Made by a program: the position numbers and the translations under genes
NCBI GenBank assembly: GCA_029782335.1
Contig: JAKOVA010000123.1
Span: 53,551 to 117,550 of the forward strand
Direction: 5' to 3'
DNA: 64,000 nucleotides
Source of the DNA: Actinomycetes bacterium
Lineage (GTDB): Bacteria; Actinomycetota; Acidimicrobiia; Acidimicrobiales; Microtrichaceae
In this document: positions 55,001 through 64,000 of the stretch, piece by piece
How the letters are laid out: each line of letters opens with the position of its first letter
Position numbering within the stretch: the first letter of the stretch is position 1
Notes under the pieces: generated by a model
Seen by the model: the letters and a program-made list of their open reading frames with translations, nothing else
Databases searched by the model: none
Told to the model about the DNA's origin: nothing

Positions 55001-58000
55001 TCACGGTACGGCGGGGGCAGCGGGCCGACCTCCCACCAGCTCACCACGCAGGGAGACGAGCTTGGGCGAGGGCTCGCCGGCGCCCCACGCATCGGCGCGC
55101 AACGCCCGCTCGTAGCTCTCCCACTCCTGGCGGACACCGGCACGGTCTCCCCGCTGGCCATGGGCACGCATCCGCAGGGCGACGAGCTCCTCATGACCTG
55201 GCAGGGCCAGCAATCCCTGCTGGGTGGCCCAGAACACGCCGTCGATGTCGTCGACCTCCAACGCCAGGTTGGCCAGCTGGACGGCCGCCCCCGTGACCAG
55301 CAGCACCAGTGCCGAGGTGATCCCCTCCCCGTCCGGCCACAGGTAGGAGGTCCCGGCGAACGGCATGCCACGCACCTGCGCCAAGGCGTTGCGCAACGTG
55401 GCCGCAGCCTGCGCCGGCGGCATCGTCGCGGCATCACCGACCGCGGTGGCCAACACGTCGGCATCGGTGACGATGCCCGGGTGCAGCGGCAGCTGATCGG
55501 CGGCACTGCGGCCGATCCACTCCTGGCCGTCGGCCAGCGGGGCCAGCCGACCGAGCGCCCTGCGCGCCTCGCTGACCACGTTGGCGAACGTGGCATCGCG
55601 GACATCCACGTCCCACAGCGCGGCGCGGGCCTGTCCGCGACGGGCTCGGCCACGGTGCTGAGCCAGCCAGACCACGAGCTCCAACGCCTTGGAGCGGTCG
55701 AACTCCACCGGCGCCCCATCGGCGCGCTCCACCGCCACCGGGCCCAGCAAGCGCACGAGGAACGTCCACGGCGGCGTCTCCTCCGGGGACCCGGCGTCGG
55801 CACCCGCCGGCTCGATGCGCGCCGCGGCGACCACCACCGGGACCTCGACCGGCGGGTTGGTGAGCACCGGCTCACTGCCGTCGATCACCTCGGCGAGGAG
55901 CTGGACGTCGCCGGCAGCGAGACGGACCGGGACGAACTCGACACCCAGCGGGTCGAGCCGGCAACGACCCTCGCCGACCTGGCGCACCACGAACGTCACG
56001 CCGTCGACCAACCGATTCACCACCGTCGCCACGCCACAGCCCGGCCGGCTCAGGGCGCGCAGCTCGTCCAGCGCCGGCTCCTCACCGGCGACGTCCAGAC
56101 GCGCCGCGACCACGAGCGGCTCGCTGCTGCCGATGGCTGCCCGCCGGGCGCGCAGCCGGAACGTGGTGGCGTTCATCGACAGCGGTGCCAGGTGGCGGGC
56201 GTGGTCGGCGGCGAGCTGCAGGGCGTCAGCCAGCGACGGCGCCTCCTCCCGCTCGGGCACGCCGAGGGCGCCGATCTCGCCGAGCCCGACGGTGACCACC
56301 CGCACGGGCTCGGCCAGCGGCGAGAGGGCCAACGACGCAGCGATGGCTCGGACCAACTCGTCGGCCGCGACCGCCGAGTCGTCCACTGCCGGGCCGAACA
56401 CCGACGTCGAACCCTCGACCGCCAGCACCCCGATCGCCTCCACGTCCACGTACAGGTCGCCGCCGTCCGTCCGCCCGAGATGCGCCAACGCCGGACACGG
56501 CTGCGCCGATCGACGAGCGTCGTCGGCCACCGTGGTCAGCGGCACCTCCGCCGGAAGCACCCAGGACTTGTGCGCGGCATCCGACCGCCACGAGCGGGCG
56601 ATCGGCGTGGCCACGACGTCGAGCCACAGGGCGATCTCGCCGTGCCCACCGACGACGGCGGCGATCACCTGGGATTGCTGGTCGGCGAGGTCGCCGGCGG
56701 CGGCGCGCAGCGCCAGGTCGAGGCGGGCGATCCGTTCGGCCTCACTGGGTGGTGCGGCGGCGCGCAGCTCCTGCTCACCCTGGCGCACTCGCTCCGGGAC
56801 CGTTTCCAGCAGGCGTTGACCGACCTGCGCCTGACGAAGGCGGGCCCGGCGCCTGCTGGTGATCAGCGCCAGCGCGCCACCGGCGACCAGCCCGGCGCCG
56901 CCCAACCCGATCGGCAGCATGCTGGGGGCCTGACCGGCCCCATCCGGCGCGACGAACGGAACCAGCGTGTCCGGGCTGGACGTCGTGGTCGGTGTCGGCG
57001 CCGCGGTGCCGCGCACCACCGGCACGGACGGCGCCGGCAGCGTCGCCGGCGGCTCGACCGACGCCGTGGGGTGTGTGGGCGGTGGCTCGTCGGCGGCATG
57101 GGCGAGCCCGGGGCGCTCGCCGTCCGGCCACACGTGGGCAGGCGGCGGCGCCGGCACGGGCGTGAGCACTGGCGTGGCCGGGGTGGCCGGCGGGTCCCCG
57201 AACGCGACACGCTCGCCCGGGAACAGCATCCGCGGATCGTGGTGATCGAGCCGCGGGGCGTTGCGCTCGATGAGTTCCGGCACGTAGTCGAAGATCTCCC
57301 GCTCCGACACCTCGTGACCGGCCTGCTGGTCGAGGTGCTGCTCGGCGATCCGCCAGTAGCTGTCGCCGGGCACGACCAGGTGGCTCTCCCCAGACGTCTC
57401 CGCCGGCGCAGGCGACCGCGACGGCGGCGCGGGTGACAGCGAGGGCGACGGCGAGGATGGCGGTGCAGCAGCGGCGGGCAGTTGATCCCCCGGCGCCGTC
57501 GCCGCGACCGACGACGGCGGGCGGATCCCTGCCGGTAGCAGCAGGTCCCAGCCCGGTTCGACGAGGGCGGCAGTGACGAACCGGTGGCCGTCGTTCATCG
57601 TCCGGCCGAGGTTCAGCGCGGTGATCTGCGCGGCGAGCTCGTCCACCTGATCGCGCCGCGCGTAGAGCTCGGCGATCGACCACAGCGACTCGCCACGGCG
57701 AACCCGGTGGGTGGCCGGACCGGTGGCTCCCGGGTCGGCCGGGGGATCCACGGTTCGCTGGACGACCGGGCCGAGGCGCGGTTGGACCACCGCGGCGGTT
57801 GGCGCCGGCCGACCGGCTGCGGCGACCGGCGAGGCGGCGACGGGCAGGACCGACACCAGCCCGGCGGCGATCCATCTCCCCAGGGTGCCCAACCCGAGCA
57901 GCCGATGGCGTTCACCCGACGGCAGCCCGTCACGACGCTGATGGAGCACCTCCGACACGACGACCACGGCGAGCACGGCCACGCAGATCCATGCCACCGT

Positions 58001-58246
58001 CGTGGCCACGCGAACGAACAGGTCGACCAATTGATCGGTGGTCTCCAGACCTCGCCCGAGCGACCGCCACCAGCTGCGCAGCCCCTCACGGGTCCACGAC
58101 CACGGCGGGCGAGCTCCATGCAGGGGGGAGGCGGCGTGCAACCGCCAACGACTCACCGCGACCAACAGCGCCGGAACCGCCGCAAACGCGACGGCGGCGA
58201 CGAGGAGCGCCGGCCATCGCCGGCGCCGCCGCTCAGCCACCGGCAC
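55001..58246 (-). CDS. Multi-TM LysM-domain protein with C-terminal BTAD (bacterial transcriptional activator domain)
   Basis: TM helices, LysM-like HRVRRGESLWSIAELYARR and HLVVPGDSYWRIAEQHL, third TM GLGGAGLVAGGALALI, BTAD-like C-terminus; GTG at 58246 or 58240. Confidence 0.8.
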   Translation of the reverse strand: MPVAERRRRRWPALLVAAVAFAAVPALLVAVSRWRLHAASPLHGARPPWSWTREGLRSWWRSLGRGLETTDQLVDLFVRVATTVAWICVAVLAVVVVSEVLHQRRDGLPSGERHRLLGLGTLGRWIAAGLVSVLPVAASPVAAAGRPAPTAAVVQPRLGPVVQRTVDPPADPGATGPATHRVRRGESLWSIAELYARRDQVDELAAQITALNLGRTMNDGHRFVTAALVEPGWDLLLPAGIRPPSSVAATAPGDQLPAAAAPPSSPSPSLSPAPPSRSPAPAETSGESHLVVPGDSYWRIAEQHLDQQAGHEVSEREIFDYVPELIERNAPRLDHHDPRMLFPGERVAFGDPPATPATPVLTPVPAPPPAHVWPDGERPGLAHAADEPPPTHPTASVEPPATLPAPSVPVVRGTAAPTPTTTSSPDTLVPFVAPDGAGQAPSMLPIGLGGAGLVAGGALALITSRRRARLRQAQVGQRLLETVPERVRQGEQELRAAAPPSEAERIARLDLALRAAAGDLADQQSQVIAAVVGGHGEIALWLDVVATPIARSWRSDAAHKSWVLPAEVPLTTVADDARRSAQPCPALAHLGRTDGGDLYVDVEAIGVLAVEGSTSVFGPAVDDSAVAADELVRAIAASLALSPLAEPVRVVTVGLGEIGALGVPEREEAPSLADALQLAADHARHLAPLSMNATTFRLRARRAAIGSSEPLVVAARLDVAGEEPALDELRALSRPGCGVATVVNRLVDGVTFVVRQVGEGRCRLDPLGVEFVPVRLAAGDVQLLAEVIDGSEPVLTNPPVEVPVVVAAARIEPAGADAGSPEETPPWTFLVRLLGPVAVERADGAPVEFDRSKALELVVWLAQHRGRARRGQARAALWDVDVRDATFANVVSEARRALGRLAPLADGQEWIGRSAADQLPLHPGIVTDADVLATAVGDAATMPPAQAAATLRNALAQVRGMPFAGTSYLWPDGEGITSALVLLVTGAAVQLANLALEVDDIDGVFWATQQGLLALPGHEELVALRMRAHGQRGDRAGVRQEWESYERALRADAWGAGEPSPKLVSLRGELVGGRPAAPAVP

Positions 58247-58661
58247 GGTCGAACCCCATCGTCGCCGTCGCCGAAGCGGTGCCGCTCCGGGCGATCCCCC
58301 CGGTGGACACACTCACCGTCACGGTGACCGTCGCCCCGTCGATCCGCACGGCGGTGACGGTGCCGAGGTCGCCTGCACCGGCGAGCAAGCGGGCCGCTGC
58401 AGCTCGCGCTGCACGGACCGCGCCGGCCGGATCCACCACCACGCGGCCCTGGCGGGCGGCGCGGACGTCGATCTGCTGGGCGCCGGCACGCGCCGCCTGG
58501 AACGCCACCGCCGTGGCCTGGGTGCCGTCGTGCATCGACTGGTCCACGGTGCGAGACAGCCAGATGAACGCACCAGACATGAACACCACGCACAACGTCA
58601 AGGCGAACACCGTGGCCGACCCACGATCTCGCCGGGCGGTCGGCCGGACGCGATCGTTCAT
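58233..58661 (-). CDS. TadE/G-like pilus-associated membrane protein
   Basis: RRDRGSATVFALTLCVVFMSGAFIWLSRTVDQSMHDGTQATAVAFQAARAGAQQID. Confidence 0.7.
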   Translation of the reverse strand: MNDRVRPTARRDRGSATVFALTLCVVFMSGAFIWLSRTVDQSMHDGTQATAVAFQAARAGAQQIDVRAARQGRVVVDPAGAVRAARAAAARLLAGAGDLGTVTAVRIDGATVTVTVSVSTGGIARSGTASATATMGFDRAGG

Positions 58662-59080
58662 CGGCCGGCCGCCCGGTACGGGTCGATCGTCGCCGTCGCC
58701 GTGGCTCGCAGCGTGACCGGGTTGGGCGCCAGCAGGCCGAGGTCGGCGCGCCGCGGCGTGCACGTCACCGTCACCGTGACCGCCGCCCCGGGGCTCCAGT
58801 CGCCGGCGATGCTCACCGACGAGCCGCCCGCACACGTTCCGGTGGAGAGCACCGCAGCAGCGGTTCGCCGAGCCGCAGCCAACCCGGCGACCGGCGTTCG
58901 CTGGCGGGCGGCAGCCTGGGCGGCGGCCTCGCTGGCGGCGCGCACCTGCGCCCCGGCGTCGACCTTGCGGCCCAGCCAGACGACCATCAGCGCCAGACCG
59001 AGCATCGCCGGGAAGAACAGCACCAACCCGAGGACCTCGCCGTTGCCTCGATCGCGGCGAGCACTCACAACGGAACCCAT
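58658..59080 (-). CDS. TadE-like membrane protein
   Basis: RRDRGNGEVLGLVLFFPAMLGLALMVVWLGRKVDAGAQVRAASEAAAQAAARQR. Confidence 0.7.
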   Translation of the reverse strand: MGSVVSARRDRGNGEVLGLVLFFPAMLGLALMVVWLGRKVDAGAQVRAASEAAAQAAARQRTPVAGLAAARRTAAAVLSTGTCAGGSSVSIAGDWSPGAAVTVTVTCTPRRADLGLLAPNPVTLRATATATIDPYRAAGR

Positions 59081-59403
59081 CCCTCGGCGGGCACCGCGAC
59101 GCGCACGGAGACATCCGTGGAGGTGCCCTGGAGGATCCCCGGCGCCACGCCGGTGACCACGACCACCACCTCGCCGCCGGACCTGCTGACCGCCACCGAC
59201 ACGTGTTGCAAGGTGGTCGGCGCTGCAGCGACGCCCGCCCGCGCCGCCTGGTCGGAACCCATCCCGCGGCGCGCCGCGAGCAGAGCCGTCTCGCGGGCCA
59301 GCACTCGGGCCTCGGCCTTGGCGTGATTCCACAGCGCGGCCTGGAACCCCAGGAACATCAGGACGACGACGACCGGCGCCAGCAGGGCGATGGCCAGCGA
59401 CAC
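59065..59403 (-). CDS. TadE-like membrane protein
   Basis: RGSVSLAIALLAPVVVVLMFLGFQAALWNHAKAEARVLARETALLAARRG; start uncertain. Confidence 0.65.
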   Translation of the reverse strand: MSLAIALLAPVVVVLMFLGFQAALWNHAKAEARVLARETALLAARRGMGSDQAARAGVAAAPTTLQHVSVAVSRSGGEVVVVVTGVAPGILQGTSTDVSVRVAVPAEGWVPL

Positions 59404-59420
59404 CGAACCCCGGTCGGCGC

Positions 59421-59639
59421 CTACTTCACCGAGTTCGCCGCGTTGCGCACCTTGGACCAGATGATCGCCGCGATCCCGGCCACGGCCGCACCCGCCGCGA
59501 CGAACCACAGCACCTGCTCCAGCGACACCGCGCCGCGATCGGCCCGGCGGCTCACCGCACCGGGCGGTGGCCCGGCCAGCCAGCGCAGCTGGCCGTACAC
59601 CACGTGGGCGATGGCCTGCATCGTCAACATCGGATCCAT
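59421..59639 (-). CDS. Flp pilin-like small membrane protein
   Basis: 72 aa; prepilin-like RRADRG/AVSLEQVLWFVAAGAAVAGIAAIIWSKV with Glu at +5. Confidence 0.6.
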   Translation of the reverse strand: MDPMLTMQAIAHVVYGQLRWLAGPPPGAVSRRADRGAVSLEQVLWFVAAGAAVAGIAAIIWSKVRNAANSVK

Positions 59640-59690
59640 AGCGTGCTCCTTGTCTGTCGGAGAGGTCGGTGGCGGGCAACGGCGGCGGCA

Positions 59691-60557
59691 TCACTGCAAC
59701 GCCGGATAGATGACCGCAGTCATGATCAAGAGCGACATGCCCACCAAGGGGACAGTGATCCGCCCGGTTCGGACGCGTGCCTCGGCTTCTTGTTCGGCGG
59801 CCAGCGAGGCCCGCAGGGTGGCGCACTTGGCGGTGAGGCTGCGGGCCACCGGCGCGCCGGCCACGGACCCCAGTGCGGCCGAGGCGGCGATCTGGCGCAA
59901 CTCGACCAGGTCGAAGTCGTCACCCAACGCTGCCAGGGCATCGACGAGCGACCGGTTGGCCGTCTCGGCGGCGAGGATCCGTTGGCGCAGTTCGGCGAAC
60001 AACCGCCCATCGCCGGCCTGGGCCGCCTGGCGCAGCGCACCCTCGTTGCCGACGTTGCCGGCCAGCAGCATGGTGACCACGTCGAGGTACGCCGACACCT
60101 GGTAGCGCAGGTCGTGGCGCAGCCGGGTGGCATTCGAGCGCATCGACCGGTGCACCAGCAGCGGCGCGACCGCGGCCCCGACCAGCCCAGCGACCATCGG
60201 CACCACCACGTCGCGGCCGACGAGACCCGCCACCTGGGCCAGGACCACCACGAGTGCCGGGCCGAACAGCCCGGCCGCGCCGGCCCCTACCAGCAGAGCC
60301 GCGTGACTCTCCGGTGGGCGCTGGACGACGCGCAGGTCGGTCAGCACGTCGTCGGCGAAGGCCAGGCGCTGGCCGGCCATCCGGCTCACCGGACCCCATC
60401 GCCCCGCGACACGGCCGATCGGCCGAGGTGGCCGGCGGGACAGGTGGGCGATCACCCGGGCGATCGGCGGGCGCGGCTCGAGCAGGGCGCCGACGGCGAT
60501 CCACGCGCCGGCGCACAACACCACCGCGGCGAGCACCAGCCGGACCGTGGTGGTCAT
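59691..60557 (-). CDS. Type II secretion system F family protein (TadC-like)
   Basis: Multi-TM; RHDLRYQVSAYLDVVTMLLAGNVGNEGALRQAAQAGDGRLFAELRQRI, GMSLLIMTAVIYPAL. Confidence 0.85.
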   Translation of the reverse strand: MTTTVRLVLAAVVLCAGAWIAVGALLEPRPPIARVIAHLSRRPPRPIGRVAGRWGPVSRMAGQRLAFADDVLTDLRVVQRPPESHAALLVGAGAAGLFGPALVVVLAQVAGLVGRDVVVPMVAGLVGAAVAPLLVHRSMRSNATRLRHDLRYQVSAYLDVVTMLLAGNVGNEGALRQAAQAGDGRLFAELRQRILAAETANRSLVDALAALGDDFDLVELRQIAASAALGSVAGAPVARSLTAKCATLRASLAAEQEAEARVRTGRITVPLVGMSLLIMTAVIYPALQ

Positions 60558-61390
60558 CGGTCGGCTCCGACGGTCAGGAACCGACCGGGACGGGGGAACC
60601 GCGACAACGTGGCCACCCTGGCCAGCAGACCCACGTACCCGAGGAGGATGGCGCCGAGGACCACCTGACCCTCGGCGGCGCGATACGGCGCCAGATAGTC
60701 GGATCGGGCGAAGACGAACACGCCGGCGAGCAGGGCTCCCATGATCACCGAAACCATCAGCACCTGGTGGCGCATGGGTGCCCGCTCGGCTTCGACGATG
60801 CGCCGGCGGTCGGCCTGGGCGCGGGCCTGGTCGGCCAGCGCGCTGAGCACCTGCTCGGTCTGACCGCCCCGACTGACGGCGATCAGCAGGCCGGCGGCGA
60901 CCAAGTCCCCGAGCGGATCGTCGAGCTCGTCGGCGAAGGCGCGCAGCGCCCAGTCGGCCGGCTGCCCGGCCGACAGCCGGGCGAACAGCCGGCGGATGGT
61001 CGGACGGATCCCGTCCGCCGCGCTCTCGACGGTGGCGCCGATGGCGCCGATCGGCTGGCCGGCGGCCTGGAGCACGTCACGCACGTTCTCCACCCACGAA
61101 GCCAGCGCGTCGATCTGTTCGGGCGTGTCGTGCGACCTGCCGGGCGACGACAGCCGGATCATCACCAGCGCGACGCCGAGCGCGCTGACCGCGGCCGGGA
61201 CGATCCATCCGGACACGGCGAACATCAGCCCGCCGATCAACGCGCCGGCGGCCAGCGGGCGGACCTCGACCGGCGTTGCGGCGACCACCGCCGAATCACG
61301 GTGGACCCGCCGCAGACCCGACCAGGTCAGACCGATCCCGATCATCAGGGCACCACTGGCCACGGCCAACAGCAGCTGGTCGGCGTTCAC
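60554..61390 (-). CDS. Type II secretion system F family protein (TadB-like)
   Basis: IDALASWVENVRDVLQAAGQPIGAIGATVESAADGIRPTIRRLFARLSAGQPADWALRAFADELDDPLGDLVAAGLLIAV; GTG 61390 overlaps the upstream stop. Confidence 0.85.
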   Translation of the reverse strand: MNADQLLLAVASGALMIGIGLTWSGLRRVHRDSAVVAATPVEVRPLAAGALIGGLMFAVSGWIVPAAVSALGVALVMIRLSSPGRSHDTPEQIDALASWVENVRDVLQAAGQPIGAIGATVESAADGIRPTIRRLFARLSAGQPADWALRAFADELDDPLGDLVAAGLLIAVSRGGQTEQVLSALADQARAQADRRRIVEAERAPMRHQVLMVSVIMGALLAGVFVFARSDYLAPYRAAEGQVVLGAILLGYVGLLARVATLSRFPRPGRFLTVGADR

Positions 61391-62757
61391 CGCCACGCTC
61401 CGGCGAAGGCGTCGCGCGGGACGAACAACGACTCGTCGACGCCGGCGAGCCGCAGCCGGCGGAGGTGGCGCTGCTCCAGGGGAGCCAGCTGGGACAACCG
61501 ATGGGACTCGTCGAGGCCCCAGACCTCGGTCGAGCGCACCCCGCCGTCGGGACCACGCCCGCCCAGCTCGACGATCGAGGTCACCCGGCGCTGCGGCGCC
61601 TCGTCCGACGCATTGCGCACCAGGTCGATGTGCACGACGAAGTCGATCGTGTCGGCGATCAGCGACCAGACCGCGTACTCGGGCAGCTTCGTGTTCGACT
61701 TGGCGACGTAGAAGGCCAACCGGGACAACACCACCTCGACGGTGTGAGCGTGGATGGTGGCCAGCGAGCCACGCTTGCACATGCTGGCGACGTCGAGCAT
61801 CTCCAATGCCTCGTCCTCGACCAGCTCGCCGACGACCACCCGATCGGGGTTGAGCCGGCGGGTGAGCTCCACCAGGCTTCGGGCGTCGATGGCCCCCTGG
61901 CCCTCGGTGTTCGCCTGGCGGGTGAACAGCGCCGGGGCGTCGGGATGGCGGTCGTCGTCCTCCAGACGCAACTCCAGCAACCCCTTCTCGATGGTCACGA
62001 TCCGCTCCCCCGGCGGGACGGCCCCGAGCAGCTCCTTGAGCAACGTGGTCTTGCCGGCGCCGGGTCCGCCCGAGATCAACATGGTCATGCCGGCGCGGAC
62101 CAGCGCCTCGAGCTGCGGCACCAACCACACCGGGAACATCCCCCGCCCAGCCAGGCCACCGAGACCGATGCGCTGCACCGTGAAGCGGCGGATGGCAATG
62201 CGGGGATGCGTCGACACGCCGGCCCGGCTGGTCCCGCCCAGCACCATCACGACCCGCGACCCATCCGGGGCCTGCAGGGTGACCATCGGGCTCTGCTCGT
62301 CGAGACGGGCCTCGGACACGCCCATCGACAGGGTCAGCCGGCGCTGGTAGGCGGTCAGCTCATCGTCGTCGGACCACAGCCGGCCGACCGCCAGCTTGCG
62401 CCCGTCGCTGTAGGAGACGAAGGTCGCCGCGGCGGAGTTGACGTCGATCTCCTCCACCTCGGGATCGCGCATGTACGGTTCGAGCGGACCGGCTCCCAGC
62501 GTCTCGGCGTAGGCCGCGGCGCGCAGCCGTCGTTCGGTGTCGTCGTCCAGCGGGGCCTCGCCACGTTGCAGCCGCTCGTGGTTGAGGGTGGTGATCTCCT
62601 CGGCCATCCACCGGCCCATCAGCAGCTCCAGACGCGCCCGGTCGGCGCGCAGTGCGGCGTGCCGGGCTCCGAGCTGCCCTCCGGACCCATCCTGCACGGT
62701 GTCGACCAGGTGCGAGGACAGCCGCTCGGTCAGCAGGCGAAGCGCCTCGTCAGCCAT
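61387..62757 (-). CDS. CpaF/TadA-type secretion ATPase
   Basis: Walker A LISGGPGAGKTTLLKELLGAVP; DPEVEEIDVNSAAATFVSYSDGRK; RLNPDRVVVGELVEDEALEMLDVASMCKRGSLATIHAHT. Confidence 0.93.
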   Translation of the reverse strand: MADEALRLLTERLSSHLVDTVQDGSGGQLGARHAALRADRARLELLMGRWMAEEITTLNHERLQRGEAPLDDDTERRLRAAAYAETLGAGPLEPYMRDPEVEEIDVNSAAATFVSYSDGRKLAVGRLWSDDDELTAYQRRLTLSMGVSEARLDEQSPMVTLQAPDGSRVVMVLGGTSRAGVSTHPRIAIRRFTVQRIGLGGLAGRGMFPVWLVPQLEALVRAGMTMLISGGPGAGKTTLLKELLGAVPPGERIVTIEKGLLELRLEDDDRHPDAPALFTRQANTEGQGAIDARSLVELTRRLNPDRVVVGELVEDEALEMLDVASMCKRGSLATIHAHTVEVVLSRLAFYVAKSNTKLPEYAVWSLIADTIDFVVHIDLVRNASDEAPQRRVTSIVELGGRGPDGGVRSTEVWGLDESHRLSQLAPLEQRHLRRLRLAGVDESLFVPRDAFAGAWR

Positions 62758-63502
62758 GATCGACGCCGTCGAGGAGTGGGTGATGGCGGCAGGTGCGGGT
62801 CAGCTCGGTGTCCACGGCCGTGTCCAACTCGGTCATCGCTGCCCACCATGCGCTGCGTCGGAGGCGGCGGGCCGACCCCGGGCGACCGGCCATCACCGCG
62901 GCCGCCCATGGATCGTCGGTCATCGCCACGACCACGGGACCGGCGAGGAACCGGGCGACGTCGACGGGGGCGTACGGGGTGGTCCCGTGGAGGGCGACGA
63001 CGGTGGGCACGGAACGCATCGCCAGCGTCGCACACGTGTCGGCCAGCTGCTCGATGCCCAGTGCCGCCGCGCCGGCCGAACCGCGATGCTGGACGTGGCT
63101 GATCACGACCACGCCGGCTTGGGACACCGCTGGCGGCACGACCGCGCCGAGCCGGCCGACATCGGCCACGAAGAGGGTCGACATCGCCGACATCACCGGC
63201 AACATCGCCGACGCCGCCGGAACCGCGGCAGCTGCCTCGGCGGCGCGGACCGGCGCGACGAGGACGTCGACGCCACGCAAGGAGGGTTGGACACGTGTCA
63301 GGAACGAGTCCGCCCGGGCCGGATCACCGGTGGCCACGACCTCCGAGAGGCTGGGCTGGCGTGGCACGCCCAGCCACGCCGCGGCACAGCCACCGTGGGG
63401 ATCGAGCTCGACCAGCGTCGCCGGACGACGTTCGGACGCCGCGCTCGCCAGGCCGATGGCAGTGGTCGTGCACCGCATCCCGCCAACGGCCACCAGAGTC
63501 AC
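62750..63502 (-). CDS. TadZ/CpaE-like (MinD-related) protein with degenerate P-loop
   Basis: MTLVAVGGMRCTTTAIGLASAASERRPATLVELDPHGGCAAAWLG; position in the tad locus. Confidence 0.65.
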   Translation of the reverse strand: MTLVAVGGMRCTTTAIGLASAASERRPATLVELDPHGGCAAAWLGVPRQPSLSEVVATGDPARADSFLTRVQPSLRGVDVLVAPVRAAEAAAAVPAASAMLPVMSAMSTLFVADVGRLGAVVPPAVSQAGVVVISHVQHRGSAGAAALGIEQLADTCATLAMRSVPTVVALHGTTPYAPVDVARFLAGPVVVAMTDDPWAAAVMAGRPGSARRLRRSAWWAAMTELDTAVDTELTRTCRHHPLLDGVDHG

Positions 63503-64000
63503 GGGGTCGAGGCTCCTGGCGACAGGAGGACCAGGCGCACCTTCGGGGCGGCTGCCACGGTTGCCGCCGATGCCTCGGGCACCTCGACGGAGACCGAGAG
63601 CTCCCCGGTCACCGGATCGACCGTGGACGGCAGGCCGACCACTCGGCCGGTCACGGGTGGCGGCGGGGCGGCGTCGGGGGTGCCGTTCTCCACCGGGAAG
63701 ACCAGCTGGACGTTGCTCTGCTCGACCAGGCCGATCGGGATGGCGCCGGGCGGAACCACCACGGCGACGACCGCCGAACCGGCCGCCAGCAGGGCGCCGG
63801 GCTGGAGGTGCTGGCGCTGCAGCAGCGCACCGGCCACCATCCGGACGACGGCGTACTGACCGACCATCGCCGACCGCTCAGCCGCCGGAACCACCTGCAG
63901 GCTGGGGTCGACGGACAGCTCGACGGTGCGCAGATCGCCGGCGGACAGCTGGGATCCTGCGGGCACGTCGTGCACCAGCTGCAACACGGGCACCCGCTTG
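63499..64000 (-). CDS. SAF-domain protein, CpaB/RcpC-like (5' end beyond right edge)
   Basis: VLQLVHDVPAGSQLSAGDLRTVELSVDPSLQVVPAAERSAMVGQYAVVRMVAGALLQRQHL; frame stays open to the window edge. Confidence 0.75.
   Translation of the reverse strand, partial: KRVPVLQLVHDVPAGSQLSAGDLRTVELSVDPSLQVVPAAERSAMVGQYAVVRMVAGALLQRQHLQPGALLAAGSAVVAVVVPPGAIPIGLVEQSNVQLVFPVENGTPDAAPPPPVTGRVVGLPSTVDPVTGELSVSVEVPEASAATVAAAPKVRLVLLSPGASTP

Noticed and set aside
55160-57436. 758-aa plus-strand ORF
   Set aside because: Antisense to the LysM-BTAD gene; shadow composition.

Overview
GC-rich actinobacterial chromosome segment. The two-domain repertoire (PAC2, DUF3263, LytR_C, HemQ, YlbL-type PDZ-Lon, LysM-BTAD) suggests an Acidimicrobiia-like host; this is inference. 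The window splits into four parts. (1) 0-23.6 kb is mostly housekeeping: DivIVA-like protein (truncated at the left edge), PDZ-Lon protease, HEAT-repeat protein, PAC2, NUDIX, HemQ, FdhD, aquaporin, CIRCE-groEL, glycerate kinase, uridine kinase, tRNA-Thr and others. It includes a DUF559-type nuclease-like gene whose ends coincide with a pair of spacing-matched 41-nt palindromic direct repeats, a truncated histidine-kinase remnant beside an intact response regulator, and a frameshifted GNAT gene. (2) 23.6-49.2 kb is a catabolic island of about 23 genes: a GntR regulator, DppABCDF-type transporter, two M81/MlrC-like proteins, D-aminoacylase, D-threonine-aldolase-like enzyme, mannonate-dehydratase-like, Zn-ADH, SMP-30 lactonase, IlvD/Edd, PhyH and GSA-AT-like aminotransferase. 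A recurrent AT-rich CGAAY-N2-TATA-N3-TTCG-like motif lies at five promoter regions and may mark one regulon. (3) 49.2-55 kb has PPOX and dodecin genes, with a possible leader (near-perfect extended Shine-Dalgarno, 13-aa mini-ORF, strong hairpin) upstream of dodecin, then an acyl-CoA degradation cluster and a BNR-repeat/MoaD-like pair. (4) 55-64 kb is a Tad/Flp-type pilus locus with a LysM-BTAD membrane protein; it runs off the right edge. Best candidates for something undescribed are the DUF559 repeat-bounded cassette, the motif-linked catabolic island, and the mini-ORF/structured leader at 50.07-50.26 kb. All function calls come from reading the translations; no database search was run.
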